Below, piece by piece: positions 8,698-18,894 of a stretch of 64,000 bases of DNA. A program made the position numbers and the translations under genes. The notes beneath the pieces were generated by a model, which did no database searches, was not told where the DNA came from, and saw only the letters and a list, made by a program, of their open reading frames with translations. This stretch comes from Helicobacter pylori. GTDB lineage: Bacteria > Campylobacterota > Campylobacteria > Campylobacterales > Helicobacteraceae. The stretch covers positions 124,001 through 188,000 of the forward strand of contig CP032046.1 in assembly GCA_008032955.1 (NCBI GenBank). The letters are read 5' to 3'. Position 1 is the stretch's first letter; every line of letters begins with the position of its first letter.

Positions 8698-9680
8698 CTT
8701 ATAAAGAACGACTCATACACGAAAAAATATTAAAACAAGGCGACAAGGGTTTTAAAACAGAACTGCGCATTTTGAGTATTTTTATCGTGGAATCTTTAGT
8801 GAATATTTTGGGGTTTATTTTAGCCAAAATGCCTCATTTGTGGTTTTTAAGGTGCATCAAAGCTGTGGCGTGGCTCATGAAAACTTTTGATAGGCGCCGT
8901 TATTTTGACGCTAAAGCCAATTTGGATTTTGTGTTTGGGGATTCTAAAAGCGAAGAAGAGAAAAAAAGGATTATTAAAAAGGGTTATGAAAATTTTGCTT
9001 TCATTATTTTAGAAACCATTAGAGTGATCTTTATCCCTAAAGATGAATACGACGCTCGCTTCACGCTCATCAATGAAGAAAATGTGTGGAAGTCTTTAAA
9101 CAAGGAAGGCCAAGCGATCACTTTATGCATGCATTTTGGCTATTGGGAAGCGGTAGGCACGACTTTAGCGCAATATTATAAGGACTATGGTAGGGGGTGT
9201 TTGGGGCGTTTGACTAAATTCGCTCCTATCAATCACATGATCATGAGCAGGCGAGAGGCGTTTGGGGTGCGTTTTGTCAATAAAGTGGGAGCGATGAAAG
9301 AACTCATTAAAATGTATAATCAAGGCAATGGCCTTGTGGGGATTTTAGTGGATCAAAATGTTGCGCCTAAAGATGGGGTGGTGGTGAAATTCTTCAATAA
9401 AGACGCTACGCACACCACGATCGCTTCTATTTTATCGCGCCGTTACAATATAGACATTCAGCCGGTATTCATTGATTTTAATGACGATTATTCGCATTAC
9501 ACAGCGACCTATTACCCGAGTATGCGCTCTAAAATCACCGATAATGCTGAGAACGATGTTTTAGAATGCACGCAAGCCCAAGCGAGTTTGTGCGAAGAAG
9601 TGATTAAAAAGCATCCGGAAAGTTATTTTTGGTTCCATAGGCGTTTTAAAAGCACCCACCCTGAGATTTATCAAAGATAG
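8694..9680 (+). CDS. lpxL: Lipid A late acyltransferase (LpxL/HtrB family)
   Basis: 328 residues from ATG 8694, chosen because aaggaaaaag is directly upstream and the ATG overlaps the waaC stop; an in-frame ATG at 8664 would lie inside waaC. It is an LpxL/LpxM-type acyltransferase of the cytoplasmic face of the inner membrane. The catalytic HX4E motif is visible as HFGYWEA, followed by LVDQNVAPKDGVVVKFF. An N-terminal hydrophobic helix (IFIVESLVNILGFILAKM) anchors it. From memory the H. pylori protein (Jhp0265/HP0280) adds the secondary acyl chain on the 2' side. It ends a + strand operon convergent with tgt. Confidence 0.88.
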   Translation: MTYKERLIHEKILKQGDKGFKTELRILSIFIVESLVNILGFILAKMPHLWFLRCIKAVAWLMKTFDRRRYFDAKANLDFVFGDSKSEEEKKRIIKKGYENFAFIILETIRVIFIPKDEYDARFTLINEENVWKSLNKEGQAITLCMHFGYWEAVGTTLAQYYKDYGRGCLGRLTKFAPINHMIMSRREAFGVRFVNKVGAMKELIKMYNQGNGLVGILVDQNVAPKDGVVVKFFNKDATHTTIASILSRRYNIDIQPVFIDFNDDYSHYTATYYPSMRSKITDNAENDVLECTQAQASLCEEVIKKHPESYFWFHRRFKSTHPEIYQR

Positions 9681-9735
9681 GGTTTTGTTTTAAGTAAAAA
9701 TTAAAAACTAAAGCCTTATTTTAAGAAAAACTCAT

Positions 9736-10851
9736 TCAATGAGAGCGGGAGTGGTATTTCTCCAAAAACTCTTTTTTAAAACTCAAAAACCGCTTTTCTA
9801 AAATGGCGTTTCTGGCGTTTTTAACCAGCTCTAAATAAAAATGCAAATTGTGCAAACTGGCCAAACGAGCGTAAGTGAGTTCTTTAGCCCTAAACAAATG
9901 GTGCAAATAGGCTTTAGAATAGCGTTTGCAAGTATAACATGCGCAATTTTCTTCAATAGGGGTATCATCCAATTTATAGGGCGCGTTTTTGATAGAAATC
10001 TTGCCAAAATGCGTGAAAAGGGTGGCGTTTCTGGCGTTTCTGGTGGGCATCACGCAATCAAACATATCCACCCCTAAACCGATAGCGTCTAAAATGTTTT
10101 CAGGCGTGCCTACGCCCATTAAGTAGCGAGGCTTGTCTTTGGGGAGCAAGGGGGCGGTGTGCGCGATGGTTTCTAGCATTTCATCTGCGCTTTCCCCCAC
10201 CGCTAAACCGCCTATAGCATAGCCATCAAAACCCTCATGCGTTAATCCCACGCTAAGGCTGCGCATTTTCAAATGCGTCCCACCTTGGATAATGGCAAAA
10301 AGGTTGTTGTTGGGGCGGTTTTTTTGCTTGTGGTATTCTAGGCTAAGATTCGCCCATCTAGCGCTTCTTTTAATGGATTCTTCAAGGCGCTTTAAGGGAG
10401 CGGGCAAGCCCACTAAATCGTCTAAAACCATCATAATATCGCTATTTAAAGAATATTGAATGTCCAAAACTTTAGCGGGCGTGAATAAATGCTTGCTCCC
10501 ATCAATATGGGATTTAAAAACAATCCCGTCTTCTTGCAATTTGACATTATCGCTCAAACTAAAGGCTTGAAACCCTCCACTATCGGTTAAAAAACTCCCA
10601 TGAAATTGAGCGAAACGATGCAAGCCCCCTAATTGTTCAACCACTTTCTCACCCGGCCTTAAATACATGTGATAGGTGTTGGCTAGAATGAGTTTAGCAC
10701 CTAAAATTTCTTGCATATCCATAGCGTCTAAAGATTTGATACAGCCTTGCGTGCCTACAGGCATAAAAATGGGTGTCTCTACTTGAGAGTGGGCTAAATT
10801 TAAAAGACCAGCTCGCGCGTGTTTGTCAGTCGCTTGGAGTTGAAAATCCAT
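9736..10851 (-). CDS. tgt: Queuine/preQ1 tRNA-ribosyltransferase
   Basis: 371-residue tRNA-guanine transglycosylase that swaps G34 for preQ1 in GUN-anticodon tRNAs. Visible are the substrate-binding [12 protein letters not shown] block, the GGLAVGE loop, a nucleophile-region motif [17 protein letters not shown], and the zinc site [17 protein letters not shown] (Cys-x-Cys-x2-Cys...His). Length is normal. It is divergent from the RCK-type gene at 10908 and convergent with lpxL. A small palindrome (CTCATT-C-AATGAG, 9731-9743) followed by T5 on the minus strand sits over its stop codon and may be a weak terminator. Confidence 0.95.
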   Translation of the reverse strand: MDFQLQATDKHARAGLLNLAHSQVETPIFMPVGTQGCIKSLDAMDMQEILGAKLILANTYHMYLRPGEKVVEQLGGLHRFAQFHGSFLTDSGGFQAFSLSDNVKLQEDGIVFKSHIDGSKHLFTPAKVLDIQYSLNSDIMMVLDDLVGLPAPLKRLEESIKRSARWANLSLEYHKQKNRPNNNLFAIIQGGTHLKMRSLSVGLTHEGFDGYAIGGLAVGESADEMLETIAHTAPLLPKDKPRYLMGVGTPENILDAIGLGVDMFDCVMPTRNARNATLFTHFGKISIKNAPYKLDDTPIEENCACYTCKRYSKAYLHHLFRAKELTYARLASLHNLHFYLELVKNARNAILEKRFLSFKKEFLEKYHSRSH

Positions 10852-10872
10852 CGTTTAAGCCTTAATCTTGGA

Positions 10873-10878
10873 TATAAT
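10873..10878 (+). promoter_or_regulatory. Sigma-80 type -10 box for the RCK/aroB operon
   Basis: Perfect TATAAT in ggaTATAATgg, 30 bases before the TTG start at 10908, in the divergent gap after tgt. H. pylori vegetative promoters are recognised mainly by this -10 element; no clear -35 is seen. Confidence 0.6.
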
Positions 10879-10907
10879 GGCGTAATCATTTTTTAGGAAG
10901 TTTGGAA

Positions 10908-12344
10908 TTGAAAAAAATCGCCCTTATTTTAGATGGCATTGTAGCAAAAAATTTTTTAGACTTGGTGCTAAGGCATTATTCTAATCATAATTTTTATATA
11001 GTGGTTGTCAAAAATGAGAGCCTTATCCCTAAAAACTACCCGAGCACTTTCGCTTTTTATTGTTTTGATGCGACTTCTAGTTTCAGGCTTTTGCAAGTGT
11101 TAAACGATGAGGTGAGCGATGCGTTTTTAATCATACAAGATTTTAAAGAACAGCGCATCATTCATAAAATCATTCAGACCCATTTCAAACGCATGCGCGT
11201 GGTTTTGAGCGTGAAAAAAGATGGTGAAAAAACTTTAGAAAATAATGAAGAAAATAAAGATGAAAAGCTTATTTTGATTGATGAATTTGAAGTTTTAGCC
11301 AATAAATTCATTTCTCGTTTGCCTAATATCCCTAGCACCCCTAGAGAGTTTGGGTTAGGCAAGGGCGAGATCATGGAGATTGATGTGCCTTTTGGGAGCA
11401 TTTTTGCTTACAGGCATATTGGCTCTATCAGGCAAAAAGAATATAGGATTGTGGGGCTTTATCGCAACGATGTTTTGTTGCTTTCCACTAAATCTTTGGT
11501 TATCCAGCCGCGAGACATTCTTTTAGTGGCGGGCAATCCGGAAATTTTAAACGCGGTGTATCATCAAGTCAAAAGCAATGTGGGGCAGTTCCCAGCCCCC
11601 TTTGGTAAGAGCATTTATTTATACATTGATATGCGTTTGCAGAACAGAAAAGCGATGATGCGCGATGTGTATCAAGCCTTGTTTTTGCACAAACATTTAA
11701 AGAGCTACAAGCTCTACATTCAGGTTTTACACCCCACTAGCCCTAAGTTTTACCATAAATTTTTAGCGCTAGAAACCGAAAGCATTGAAGTGAATTTTGA
11801 TTTTTACGGGAAAAGTTTTATCCAAAAACTCCATGAAGACCACCAAAAAAAAATGGGCCTAATCGTGGTAGGCAGAGAGCTTTTTTTGTCTAAAAAACAC
11901 CGAAAGGCCTTGCATAAAACAGCCACCCCGGTTTATAAAACCAACACTTCCGGTTTGTCTAAAACCTCTCAAAGCGTGGTGGTTTTGAATGAAAGCTTGG
12001 ATATTAATGAGGACATGTCTTCAGTGATCTTTGATGTGTCTATGCAAATGGATTTGGGCTTGTTGCTTTATGATTTTGACCCTAACAAGCGCTATAAAAA
12101 CGAGATTGTCAATCATTATGAAAATTTAGCCAACACGCTCAACCGCAAGATTGAGATTTTCCAAACCGATATTAAAAATCCTATCATGTATCTCAATTCT
12201 TTAAGAAATCCCATTTTGCATTTCATGCCTTTTGAAGAGTGCATCACGCACACGCGCTTTTGGTGGTTTTTATCCACTAAAGTGGAAAAATTAGCGTTTT
12301 TAAACGATGATAACCCTCAAATTTTTATCCCTGTAGCGGAGTGA
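10908..12344 (+). CDS. TrkA/RCK-domain protein (COG3400-type, putative ion-transport regulator)
   Basis: 478 residues using the TTG at 10908, which has aggaag about eight bases upstream; an in-frame TTG at 10902 is closer to the RBS and less likely. The N-terminal third is Rossmann-like ([22 protein letters not shown]). Residues about 155-225 form an RCK_C-like domain: [17 protein letters not shown], then [13 protein letters not shown], then [14 protein letters not shown]. The C-terminal half has no recognised motif. RCK domains gate or regulate K+ channels and transporters by binding nucleotides. No membrane segment is evident, so it would act with a partner encoded elsewhere. aroB starts four bases after its stop. 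Confidence 0.7.
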   Translation: MKKIALILDGIVAKNFLDLVLRHYSNHNFYIVVVKNESLIPKNYPSTFAFYCFDATSSFRLLQVLNDEVSDAFLIIQDFKEQRIIHKIIQTHFKRMRVVLSVKKDGEKTLENNEENKDEKLILIDEFEVLANKFISRLPNIPSTPREFGLGKGEIMEIDVPFGSIFAYRHIGSIRQKEYRIVGLYRNDVLLLSTKSLVIQPRDILLVAGNPEILNAVYHQVKSNVGQFPAPFGKSIYLYIDMRLQNRKAMMRDVYQALFLHKHLKSYKLYIQVLHPTSPKFYHKFLALETESIEVNFDFYGKSFIQKLHEDHQKKMGLIVVGRELFLSKKHRKALHKTATPVYKTNTSGLSKTSQSVVVLNESLDINEDMSSVIFDVSMQMDLGLLLYDFDPNKRYKNEIVNHYENLANTLNRKIEIFQTDIKNPIMYLNSLRNPILHFMPFEECITHTRFWWFLSTKVEKLAFLNDDNPQIFIPVAE

Positions 12345-12348
12345 AAGA

Positions 12349-13380
12349 ATGCAAGAAATTGTAATCCCTTTAAAAGAAAAAAGCTATAAAGTGTTTTTGG
12401 GGGAACTGCCTGAAATAAAATTGAAACAAAAAGCCCTCATCATTAGCGATAGCATCGTGGCCGGGTTGCATTTGCCCTATTTATTAGAACGCTTGAAAGC
12501 CTTAGAAGTCAGAGTGTGCGTGATAGAGTCCGGAGAAAAATACAAGAATTTTCATTCATTAGAGTGCATCTTAAACAACGCCTTTGAAATGCAATTAAAC
12601 CGCCATTCTTTAATGATAGCCCTTGGTGGGGGAGTGATAAGCGATATGGTGGGGTTTGCGAGCAGTATTTATTTCAGGGGGATTGATTTTATTAATATCC
12701 CTACGACTTTACTCGCTCAAGTGGATGCGAGCGTGGGAGGGAAAACAGGGATTAATACGCCTTATGGTAAGAACTTAATCGGATCGTTCCACCAGCCTAA
12801 AGCGGTTTATATTGATTTAGCTTTTTTAAAAACCCTTGAAAAAAGGGAATTTCAAGCAGGGGTTGCTGAAATCATTAAAATGGCGGTGTGTTTTGATAAA
12901 AACTTGGTAGAAATATTAGAAACAAAGGATTTGAAAGATTGTTTAGAAGAGGTGGTTTTTCAAAGCGTCAGTATCAAAGCTCAAGTCGTTGTTCAAGATG
13001 AAAAAGAGCGAAACATCAGGGCTGGGTTGAACTATGGGCATACCTTTGGGCATGCGATAGAAAACGAGACCAATTACGAGCGATTTTTGCATGGCGAAGC
13101 GATCGCTATTGGCATGCGCATGGCTAATGATTTAGCCCTTTCTTTAGGCATGCTCACTTTAAAAGAATACGAACGCATAGAAAATTTATTGAAAAAATTT
13201 GATTTGATATTCCATTACAAAATCACCGATATTCAAAAATTTTACGAACGCTTGTTTTTAGACAAAAAAAGCGAAAATAAGACAATCAAATTCATTCTGC
13301 CTAAAGGCATTGGAGCGTTTGAGGTTGCCTCTCATATCCCTAAAGAAGCGATCATAAAGGTGTTAGAAAAATGGCATTAA
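12349..13380 (+). CDS. aroB: 3-dehydroquinate synthase
   Basis: 343 residues. Second enzyme of the shikimate pathway; converts DAHP to 3-dehydroquinate using NAD and a divalent metal. Signature blocks include [16 protein letters not shown] (NAD loop), [20 protein letters not shown], the metal-ligand segment [23 protein letters not shown] and the later HGEAIAIGM. Near-perfect family length. It overlaps the start of the MscS gene by ten bases. Chorismate made downstream feeds the chorismate mutase (28894) and PabB (30070) encoded in this window. Confidence 0.96.
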   Translation: MQEIVIPLKEKSYKVFLGELPEIKLKQKALIISDSIVAGLHLPYLLERLKALEVRVCVIESGEKYKNFHSLECILNNAFEMQLNRHSLMIALGGGVISDMVGFASSIYFRGIDFINIPTTLLAQVDASVGGKTGINTPYGKNLIGSFHQPKAVYIDLAFLKTLEKREFQAGVAEIIKMAVCFDKNLVEILETKDLKDCLEEVVFQSVSIKAQVVVQDEKERNIRAGLNYGHTFGHAIENETNYERFLHGEAIAIGMRMANDLALSLGMLTLKEYERIENLLKKFDLIFHYKITDIQKFYERLFLDKKSENKTIKFILPKGIGAFEVASHIPKEAIIKVLEKWH

Positions 13381-14942
13381 GGGTATTATTATTCTTTTGT
13401 TTTTTGTTTTTACAAGCAGAAGATAAAAGCCAAGAGCTATTGTCCATACAAAAACAAATGGCTTTGGTGGATAAAAAACTCGCCAAAGACGATAACGTGT
13501 GGTTGAAAAAATTTGAAAACTACAAGATCTACAACCAAATTTATACCGAAAAAGAGAGCGTGAGGCAGGAATTAAGGCGCTTAAAAAATAAAAAAAGCAA
13601 GGATTTATTAAAGATTAGCACCTTAGAGCATACCCTAAAGGCTTTAGAGTCCCAACAAAAAATGTTTGAAAGCTACGGGGTCAATCCTTTTAAGGACTTG
13701 ATAGAGCGCCCCAATATCCCCAATATCCCTAATATCGCTAACCCTATTGCGATCATTGATGGCATTTCTTTCATTAAAAGCATGCGTTTAAAGCATGAAA
13801 GTCTCAAAAGCAATCAGACTGCTTTAGAAGAAGTTTTAAAGCTTTTAGATCAAAAACACCAGCTTTTAAATCAGTGGCACGCTTTGGATAAAAGCGCGAA
13901 ACTAAGCGATGAGATTTATCAAACTCAAGCCAAACGCTTAGAATTGCAAGGGGCTCAAAACATTCTAAAAACCACGATCGGGATTTTCCAAAAAGACAGC
14001 GATGAAGCCGTTAGTATTGTCAAATCTCAAGTTAAAAACCAGCTTTTTAAACTGATTTATGTGTTTTTAGCGGCCCTTTTGAGCGTGGTGTTTGCGTGGA
14101 TTTTAAAAATCATTTCCAGTAAATACATTGAAAATAATGAGCGCGTCTATACCGTGAATAAAGCCATTAACTTCGTGAATGTGAGCGTGATCATTTTAAT
14201 TTTTCTTTTTTCTTATTTGGAAAACGTTACTTACTTGGTAACGGTTTTAGGCTTTGCGAGCGCGGGTTTAGCGATTGCGATGAAAGATTTGTTCATGAGC
14301 TTGCTCGGGTGGTTTATCATTTTAATTGGGGGGAGCGTGCATGTGGGCGATAGGGTTCGTATCGCTAAGGGGACGGATATTTTTATTGGCGATGTGTTGG
14401 ATATTTCTATGTTGCACATTACGATTTTAGAAGACGTAACCTTTACCACTTACACGAATAACAGGAGAGCGGGCCGAATTATCTTTGTGCCTAACAATTA
14501 TATTTTCACCACCATGTTCGCCAATTACAGCCATTTTGGGATGAAAACGGTTTGGGATGGGGTGGATTTTTGCGTTACATTTGATTCTGATTTTAAAAAA
14601 GCTTCTAAAATTGCGCTCAACATCGCTACAGAATTGTCTAAAGAATACACGGATATCACCTATAAACAGCTCAATAAAATGCGCGACCGGTATTCTTTAA
14701 GGAGTTTGAGCGTGAAACCACGATGCTTTTTGATGCCTGAAAGTAACGGGATAAAAATCTCGGTGTGGTATCAAACCAATTCGTATGCGACCATGTCTTT
14801 AAGGAGCAAGATTGTGGCTGAAATCGTTGAAGCTTTTTTGAAAGAAGAAAATATCCATATCGCTTATACGACCAGCAAGCTGCTTAAAGTGGATGCTGAT
14901 GCTCTAGGCGATGGCTTTGGGAATAAAAGGGAACAAAAATGA
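13371..14942 (+). CDS. MscS-family mechanosensitive channel with long N-terminal coiled-coil domain
   Basis: 523 residues. A signal-like N-terminus ([15 protein letters not shown]) is followed by about 200 residues of charged, coiled-coil-prone sequence (probably periplasmic), then membrane helices ([32 protein letters not shown]). The pore-lining TM3 region is [24 protein letters not shown], with the Gly/Ala spacing of MscS. The beta domain starts at [12 protein letters not shown] and includes [16 protein letters not shown]. It would release osmolytes upon hypo-osmotic shock. An '[10 protein letters not shown]' micro-repeat sits near residues 119-128. It overlaps the 5' gene by 10 bases and mtaB by 4 bases. 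Confidence 0.88.
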   Translation: MALRVLLFFCFLFLQAEDKSQELLSIQKQMALVDKKLAKDDNVWLKKFENYKIYNQIYTEKESVRQELRRLKNKKSKDLLKISTLEHTLKALESQQKMFESYGVNPFKDLIERPNIPNIPNIANPIAIIDGISFIKSMRLKHESLKSNQTALEEVLKLLDQKHQLLNQWHALDKSAKLSDEIYQTQAKRLELQGAQNILKTTIGIFQKDSDEAVSIVKSQVKNQLFKLIYVFLAALLSVVFAWILKIISSKYIENNERVYTVNKAINFVNVSVIILIFLFSYLENVTYLVTVLGFASAGLAIAMKDLFMSLLGWFIILIGGSVHVGDRVRIAKGTDIFIGDVLDISMLHITILEDVTFTTYTNNRRAGRIIFVPNNYIFTTMFANYSHFGMKTVWDGVDFCVTFDSDFKKASKIALNIATELSKEYTDITYKQLNKMRDRYSLRSLSVKPRCFLMPESNGIKISVWYQTNSYATMSLRSKIVAEIVEAFLKEENIHIAYTTSKLLKVDADALGDGFGNKREQK

Positions 14943-16195
14943 AAAAAGTCTATTTCAAAACTTTTGGGTGCAGGACGAATCTTTTTGACACGCAAGTGAT
15001 GGGCGAGAATTTAAAGGATTTTAGCGCGATTTTAGAAGAACAAGAAGCCGATATTATTGTGATCAATTCTTGCACCGTGACTAATGGGGCTGATAGTGCG
15101 GTAAGGAGTTACGCTAAAAAAATGGCGCGATTGAATAAAGAAGTGCTATTTACTGGCTGTGGGGTGAAAACTCAAGGCAAAGAGCTTTTTGAAAAAGGGT
15201 TTTTAAAGGGTGTTTTTGGGCATGACAATAAAGAAAAGATTAACGCGCTTTTACAAGAAAAAAAGCGTTTTTTCATAGATGACAATTTAGAAAACAAGCA
15301 CTTAGACACCACGATGGTGAGCGAGTTTGTGGGCAAGACTAGGGCGTTTATTAAGATTCAAGAAGGCTGTGATTTTGATTGCAATTATTGCATTATCCCA
15401 AGCGTGAGAGGGAGGGCTAGGAGCTTTGAAGAAAGGAAAATTTTAGAGCAAGTGGGTCTTTTATGCTCTAAAGGCGTTCAAGAAGTGGTTTTAACCGGCA
15501 CTAACGTGGGGAGCTATGGGAAAGATAAAGAAAGCAATATTGCAAGGTTGATTAAAAAATTAAGCCAGATTACCGGATTAAAACGCATAAGGATTGGGAG
15601 CTTAGAGCCTAATCAAATCAACGATGAATTTTTAGAGCTTTTAGGAGAGGATTTTTTAGAAAAACATTTGCATATCGCTTTACAGCACAGCCATGATTTC
15701 ATGCTAGAGAGAATGAACCGAAGAAACCGCACTAAAAGCGATAGGGAATTATTAGAAACAATCGCTTCTAAGAATTTTGCTATTGGCACGGATTTTATTG
15801 TAGGGCATCCGGGCGAGAGCGGAAGCGTTTTTGAAAAAGCGTTTAAAAATTTAGAAAGCTTGCCTTTAACGCACATCCACCCTTTTATTTACAGCAAACG
15901 AAAAGACACCCCCTCTAGCTTGATGCATGATAGCGTGAGTTTGGAAGATTCTAAAAAGCGTTTGAATGCGATTAAAGATTTGATTTTTCATAAAAATAAG
16001 GCGTTCAGGCAATTGCAACTCAAACTCAACACGCCCCTAAAAGCCTTAGTGGAAGTGCAAAAAGACGGCGAATTTAAAGCCCTAGATCAATTCTTCAACC
16101 CCATTAAAATCAAAAGCGATAAGCCTTTAAGGGCTAGTTTTTTAGAAATCAAAGAGTATGAAATTAAGGATAGGGAAAATCATGCCGTTTTCTAA
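14939..16195 (+). CDS. mtaB: tRNA threonylcarbamoyladenosine methylthiotransferase MtaB
   Basis: 418-residue radical-SAM methylthiotransferase converting t6A37 to ms2t6A37. The N-terminal MTTase domain begins YFKTFGCRTNLFDTQVM and includes VINSCTVTNGADSAVR and FTGCGVKTQGKE (three Cys of the auxiliary cluster). The radical-SAM site is IKIQEGCDFDCNYCIIPSVRG (CxxxCxxC). The FGCRTN start and the HPFIYSKRKDTPSS segment separate MtaB from MiaB. The ATG overlaps the MscS stop by four bases, and the 3' end overlaps the ftsH-like gene. Confidence 0.9.
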   Translation: MKKVYFKTFGCRTNLFDTQVMGENLKDFSAILEEQEADIIVINSCTVTNGADSAVRSYAKKMARLNKEVLFTGCGVKTQGKELFEKGFLKGVFGHDNKEKINALLQEKKRFFIDDNLENKHLDTTMVSEFVGKTRAFIKIQEGCDFDCNYCIIPSVRGRARSFEERKILEQVGLLCSKGVQEVVLTGTNVGSYGKDKESNIARLIKKLSQITGLKRIRIGSLEPNQINDEFLELLGEDFLEKHLHIALQHSHDFMLERMNRRNRTKSDRELLETIASKNFAIGTDFIVGHPGESGSVFEKAFKNLESLPLTHIHPFIYSKRKDTPSSLMHDSVSLEDSKKRLNAIKDLIFHKNKAFRQLQLKLNTPLKALVEVQKDGEFKALDQFFNPIKIKSDKPLRASFLEIKEYEIKDRENHAVF

Positions 16196-17834
16196 ATTTT
16201 TAGAAAACCTCACCGCTCCCTTTAAACGCATCAAAAACCGCTCGCTTGTTTTGGCGTTAGGGTTTTTGATCCTTACTTTTTGCTTGCTTCTTTTTTTAAT
16301 CTTAAGCGATGTTTCTAGGCTCATATCGGGTAAGGACTTTTTTTATGTGATCCAGTCTCACCCTAAACAAACTCTAATTGAAGATGAAAATTATTTTTAT
16401 GCTAACAAGGGTCTTTATAAAACCAACAAAGAAGCTTTTTTAAGGGTTTATAAAATCCCAGAAAGCATGCCCGTAGAAAAACGAGAAAATTTAAACAAGG
16501 TTTCTAAAATCTTTTTGGCGTTGCTTTTTTTCATTTCTAGCATGCTTTTTGGGATCTTTTGGCGTTTGCCCAAACGACTGGACACTAAAATGAGTTTAGA
16601 AAGTGCGACTAAAAACGAATTAGAAAATGCATTCCAACGATACGATGCGCTAGGGGTGCGTTTTGAAGATATTGCAGGAGTGGATGAAGTCAAAGAAGAA
16701 TTATTAGAAGTGATAGATTATTTAAAAAACCCTAAAAAATACCAGGATTTAGGGATTTTCCTCCCTAAAGGCGTTTTATTAGTGGGGCCTCCTGGAGTGG
16801 GCAAAACCATGATCGCTAAAGCCTTAGCGAGTGAAGCCAGAGTGCCGTTTTTTTATGAAAGCGGGAGCGCGTTTTCTCAAATTTATGTGGGGGCTGGGGC
16901 TAAAAAAGTGCATGAACTTTTCATGCACGCTAAAAGGCATGCCCCTTCTATTATTTTTATTGATGAAATTGACGCTTTGGGTAAGGCTAGGGGAGGGCAT
17001 AGGAGCGATGAAAGAGAGGCCACGCTCAATCAGCTTTTAACCGAAATGGATGGGTTTTTGCAAAACGATGAGGTGGTGGTGATAGGAGCGACTAACCAAA
17101 TGGAAGTGATGGATGAAGCGCTATTAAGGAGCAAACGATTTGATCGGCGCATTTTCATTTCTTTACCGGATTTACTAGAAAGGCAGAGCATTTTAGAAAA
17201 GCTGTTAGAAAACAAAAAGCATGTGCTCAATTACCTTAAGATCGCTAAAATTTGCGTGGGTTTTAGCGGGGCGATGTTAGCGACTTTAATCAATGAAAGC
17301 GCTCTAAACGCCCTAAAACACCAACGAAACGAAATCACTGAGAGCGACATTTTAGAAGTGAAAGACAAGATCGCTTACGGCAAGAAAAAGCCCCAAACCT
17401 TAGACGAAAACCAAAAGGAATTAGTCGCTTTGTATCAAAGCGCGAAAGCCTTGAGCGCGTATTGGCTAGAAATTGAATTTGATAAAGCACCAATATTAGG
17501 GGAATTTATCGCCTTTAATGAGAATAAAATCCATAGCGAAAGCGAGATTAAAAATTATATTAAAGTGTATTTGAGCGGGACGATTATTTTAGAGCTGCTT
17601 TATAAGGAGCGTTATAGTCTGTCTAAACAAGACTTGCAAAAAGCGAAATTTTTGAACGAATTTATGGCCAGTGAGCTTCTTTTAGCCCCTACAAAAGAGT
17701 CTTTAAGCGTTCTTTATGAAGAGCAACTGGAGTTTTTAAAGCCGCAAATTGCAGCTTGCAAGCGATTAAGCGCTCTACTATTAGAGCAAGAATATTTAGA
17801 ACATTCCAATTTGTATGATTTATTGAACGGGTGA
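16182..17834 (+). CDS. FtsH-like membrane AAA+ protein lacking the zinc-protease motif
   Basis: 550 residues from ATG 16182 (agga 12 bases upstream; the ATG at 16158 is deeper inside mtaB). Two membrane segments bracket a short periplasmic loop as in FtsH (about residues 27-45 and 108-125). The AAA module is intact: FEDIAGVDEVKEELLEV, Walker A GPPGVGKT, Walker B IIFIDEIDALG and the second region of homology with RSKRFDRR. At the place of the FtsH HEAGH zinc site the sequence reads YQSAKALSAYW, so both His and the Glu are gone. The second zinc-ligand region is also unrecognisable. It is therefore probably an unfoldase without peptidase activity, or an adaptor for a true FtsH encoded elsewhere. 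It is coupled to bioV by a four-base overlap. Confidence 0.82.
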   Translation: MPFSKFLENLTAPFKRIKNRSLVLALGFLILTFCLLLFLILSDVSRLISGKDFFYVIQSHPKQTLIEDENYFYANKGLYKTNKEAFLRVYKIPESMPVEKRENLNKVSKIFLALLFFISSMLFGIFWRLPKRLDTKMSLESATKNELENAFQRYDALGVRFEDIAGVDEVKEELLEVIDYLKNPKKYQDLGIFLPKGVLLVGPPGVGKTMIAKALASEARVPFFYESGSAFSQIYVGAGAKKVHELFMHAKRHAPSIIFIDEIDALGKARGGHRSDEREATLNQLLTEMDGFLQNDEVVVIGATNQMEVMDEALLRSKRFDRRIFISLPDLLERQSILEKLLENKKHVLNYLKIAKICVGFSGAMLATLINESALNALKHQRNEITESDILEVKDKIAYGKKKPQTLDENQKELVALYQSAKALSAYWLEIEFDKAPILGEFIAFNENKIHSESEIKNYIKVYLSGTIILELLYKERYSLSKQDLQKAKFLNEFMASELLLAPTKESLSVLYEEQLEFLKPQIAACKRLSALLLEQEYLEHSNLYDLLNG

Positions 17835-18355
17835 AAATGCGTTTTTTTAGTGGTTTTGGGTTTGTTAATGAAAGCGTTTTGTTTGAAGAGTGGCTTTTAA
17901 AAGGGGCTTATGATATCTCAGGCTTTTCTATGGGGGCGATTAAGGCGATAGAATACGCTTATAGTGAAGTCTTACAACAGCGGCGCATCAATTCTTTGTT
18001 ATTGTTTTCGCCTTGCATGTTAGCGCATAAGAGTTTGGCGTTCAAACGCTTGCAACTTTCTTCGTTTCAAAAAGATCCGCAAAGCTACATGGACAACTTT
18101 TATCAGGAAGTGGGATTGAGCGCTCAATTGGAGCGTTTTAAAAAAATGGGTTCTTTAGAAGAATTGGAATTTTTATTGGATTACAAGTATAGTGATTCTA
18201 TAATTAGACTTTTATTAGAAAAAGGCGTGAAGATTGAAGTGTTTATCGGTTTAAAAGACAGGATCACTGACATTCAAGCCCTTTTAGAATTTTTTATGCC
18301 TTTAGTTCAAGTGTGGCAGTTTAAGGATTGTAACCATTTGTTGCAAAAATCTTAA
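17831..18355 (+). CDS. bioV: Pimeloyl-ACP methyl ester esterase BioV
   Basis: Small alpha/beta hydrolase of 174 residues. An early FFSGFGF oxyanion-type turn is followed by the nucleophile elbow GFSMG (ISGFSMGAIKAIEY), a late Asp in FIGLKDRITD and a final His in FKDCNHLLQ, giving a plausible Ser-Asp-His triad. From memory, BioV was described as a Helicobacter-restricted esterase that removes the methyl ester in biotin synthesis in place of BioH (probably HP0287). The assignment depends on that plus the motif layout and genomic position. The ATG at 17837 (MRFFSGFGF) is an alternative start. A membrane protein gene follows after 12 bases. Confidence 0.72.
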   Translation: MKMRFFSGFGFVNESVLFEEWLLKGAYDISGFSMGAIKAIEYAYSEVLQQRRINSLLLFSPCMLAHKSLAFKRLQLSSFQKDPQSYMDNFYQEVGLSAQLERFKKMGSLEELEFLLDYKYSDSIIRLLLEKGVKIEVFIGLKDRITDIQALLEFFMPLVQVWQFKDCNHLLQKS

Positions 18356-18367
18356 AAAAGGTGGAAG

Positions 18368-18841
18368 ATGAAAAAATTTGGTTTAGGGGTGTATTTGCTT
18401 CTTTTAGGTATTTTGGGTGGCTCTTTGATCATTCTAGGAGCGATAGTTGCACCCATTGTTTTCAAAGCTTCAAGCATTTTACCCGAATTGAATCTGACTC
18501 CCTTTGAGAGCGGGAAACTCATGGCGCAAATCTTTGTGCGTTTCAATTATGTTTTGGGCGCGATCGGTTTTGTGGTGTTACTTTATGAAATCGTTTCGTT
18601 TATTTATTATAAAAGATCGTTAGTGTATTTGATCCTTGGCGTGGCGATAGGGGCGTTGTGTTTTCTCTTTGTTTTTTATTACACGCCTTATATTTTAAAC
18701 GCTCAAAAAATAGGCGAAGTTGCGCTTCAAAGCACTGAATTTGCCCGCTCGCACGCTCAAAGCGAATGGCTGTTTAAGGAATTGTTTGTGCTGGTGTGCG
18801 CTTTGTTTTTTTGGCGTTTGCTTGGAAAAAATGCGCTTTGA
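18368..18841 (+). CDS. Small integral membrane protein (DUF4149-like)
   Basis: 157 residues with four predicted membrane helices: LGVYLLLLGILGGSLIILGAIVA; FNYVLGAIGFVVLLYEIVSFIYY; LVYLILGVAIGALCFLFVFYY; LFKELFVLVCALFFWRLL. The pattern of Gly-rich first helix followed by APIVFKASSIL resembles the DUF4149 group, in which the segment between helices 1 and 2 has a conserved 'aP..F' turn. Function is unknown. An RBS (aaaaaaggtgg) lies directly upstream. It is likely the last gene of the operon running from 10908. Confidence 0.65.
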   Translation: MKKFGLGVYLLLLGILGGSLIILGAIVAPIVFKASSILPELNLTPFESGKLMAQIFVRFNYVLGAIGFVVLLYEIVSFIYYKRSLVYLILGVAIGALCFLFVFYYTPYILNAQKIGEVALQSTEFARSHAQSEWLFKELFVLVCALFFWRLLGKNAL

Positions 18842-18894
18842 TGTAAAGGGGAGGATTTTTAGTTACTATTTAGGAAATGAGAGGGTAGCATTTA

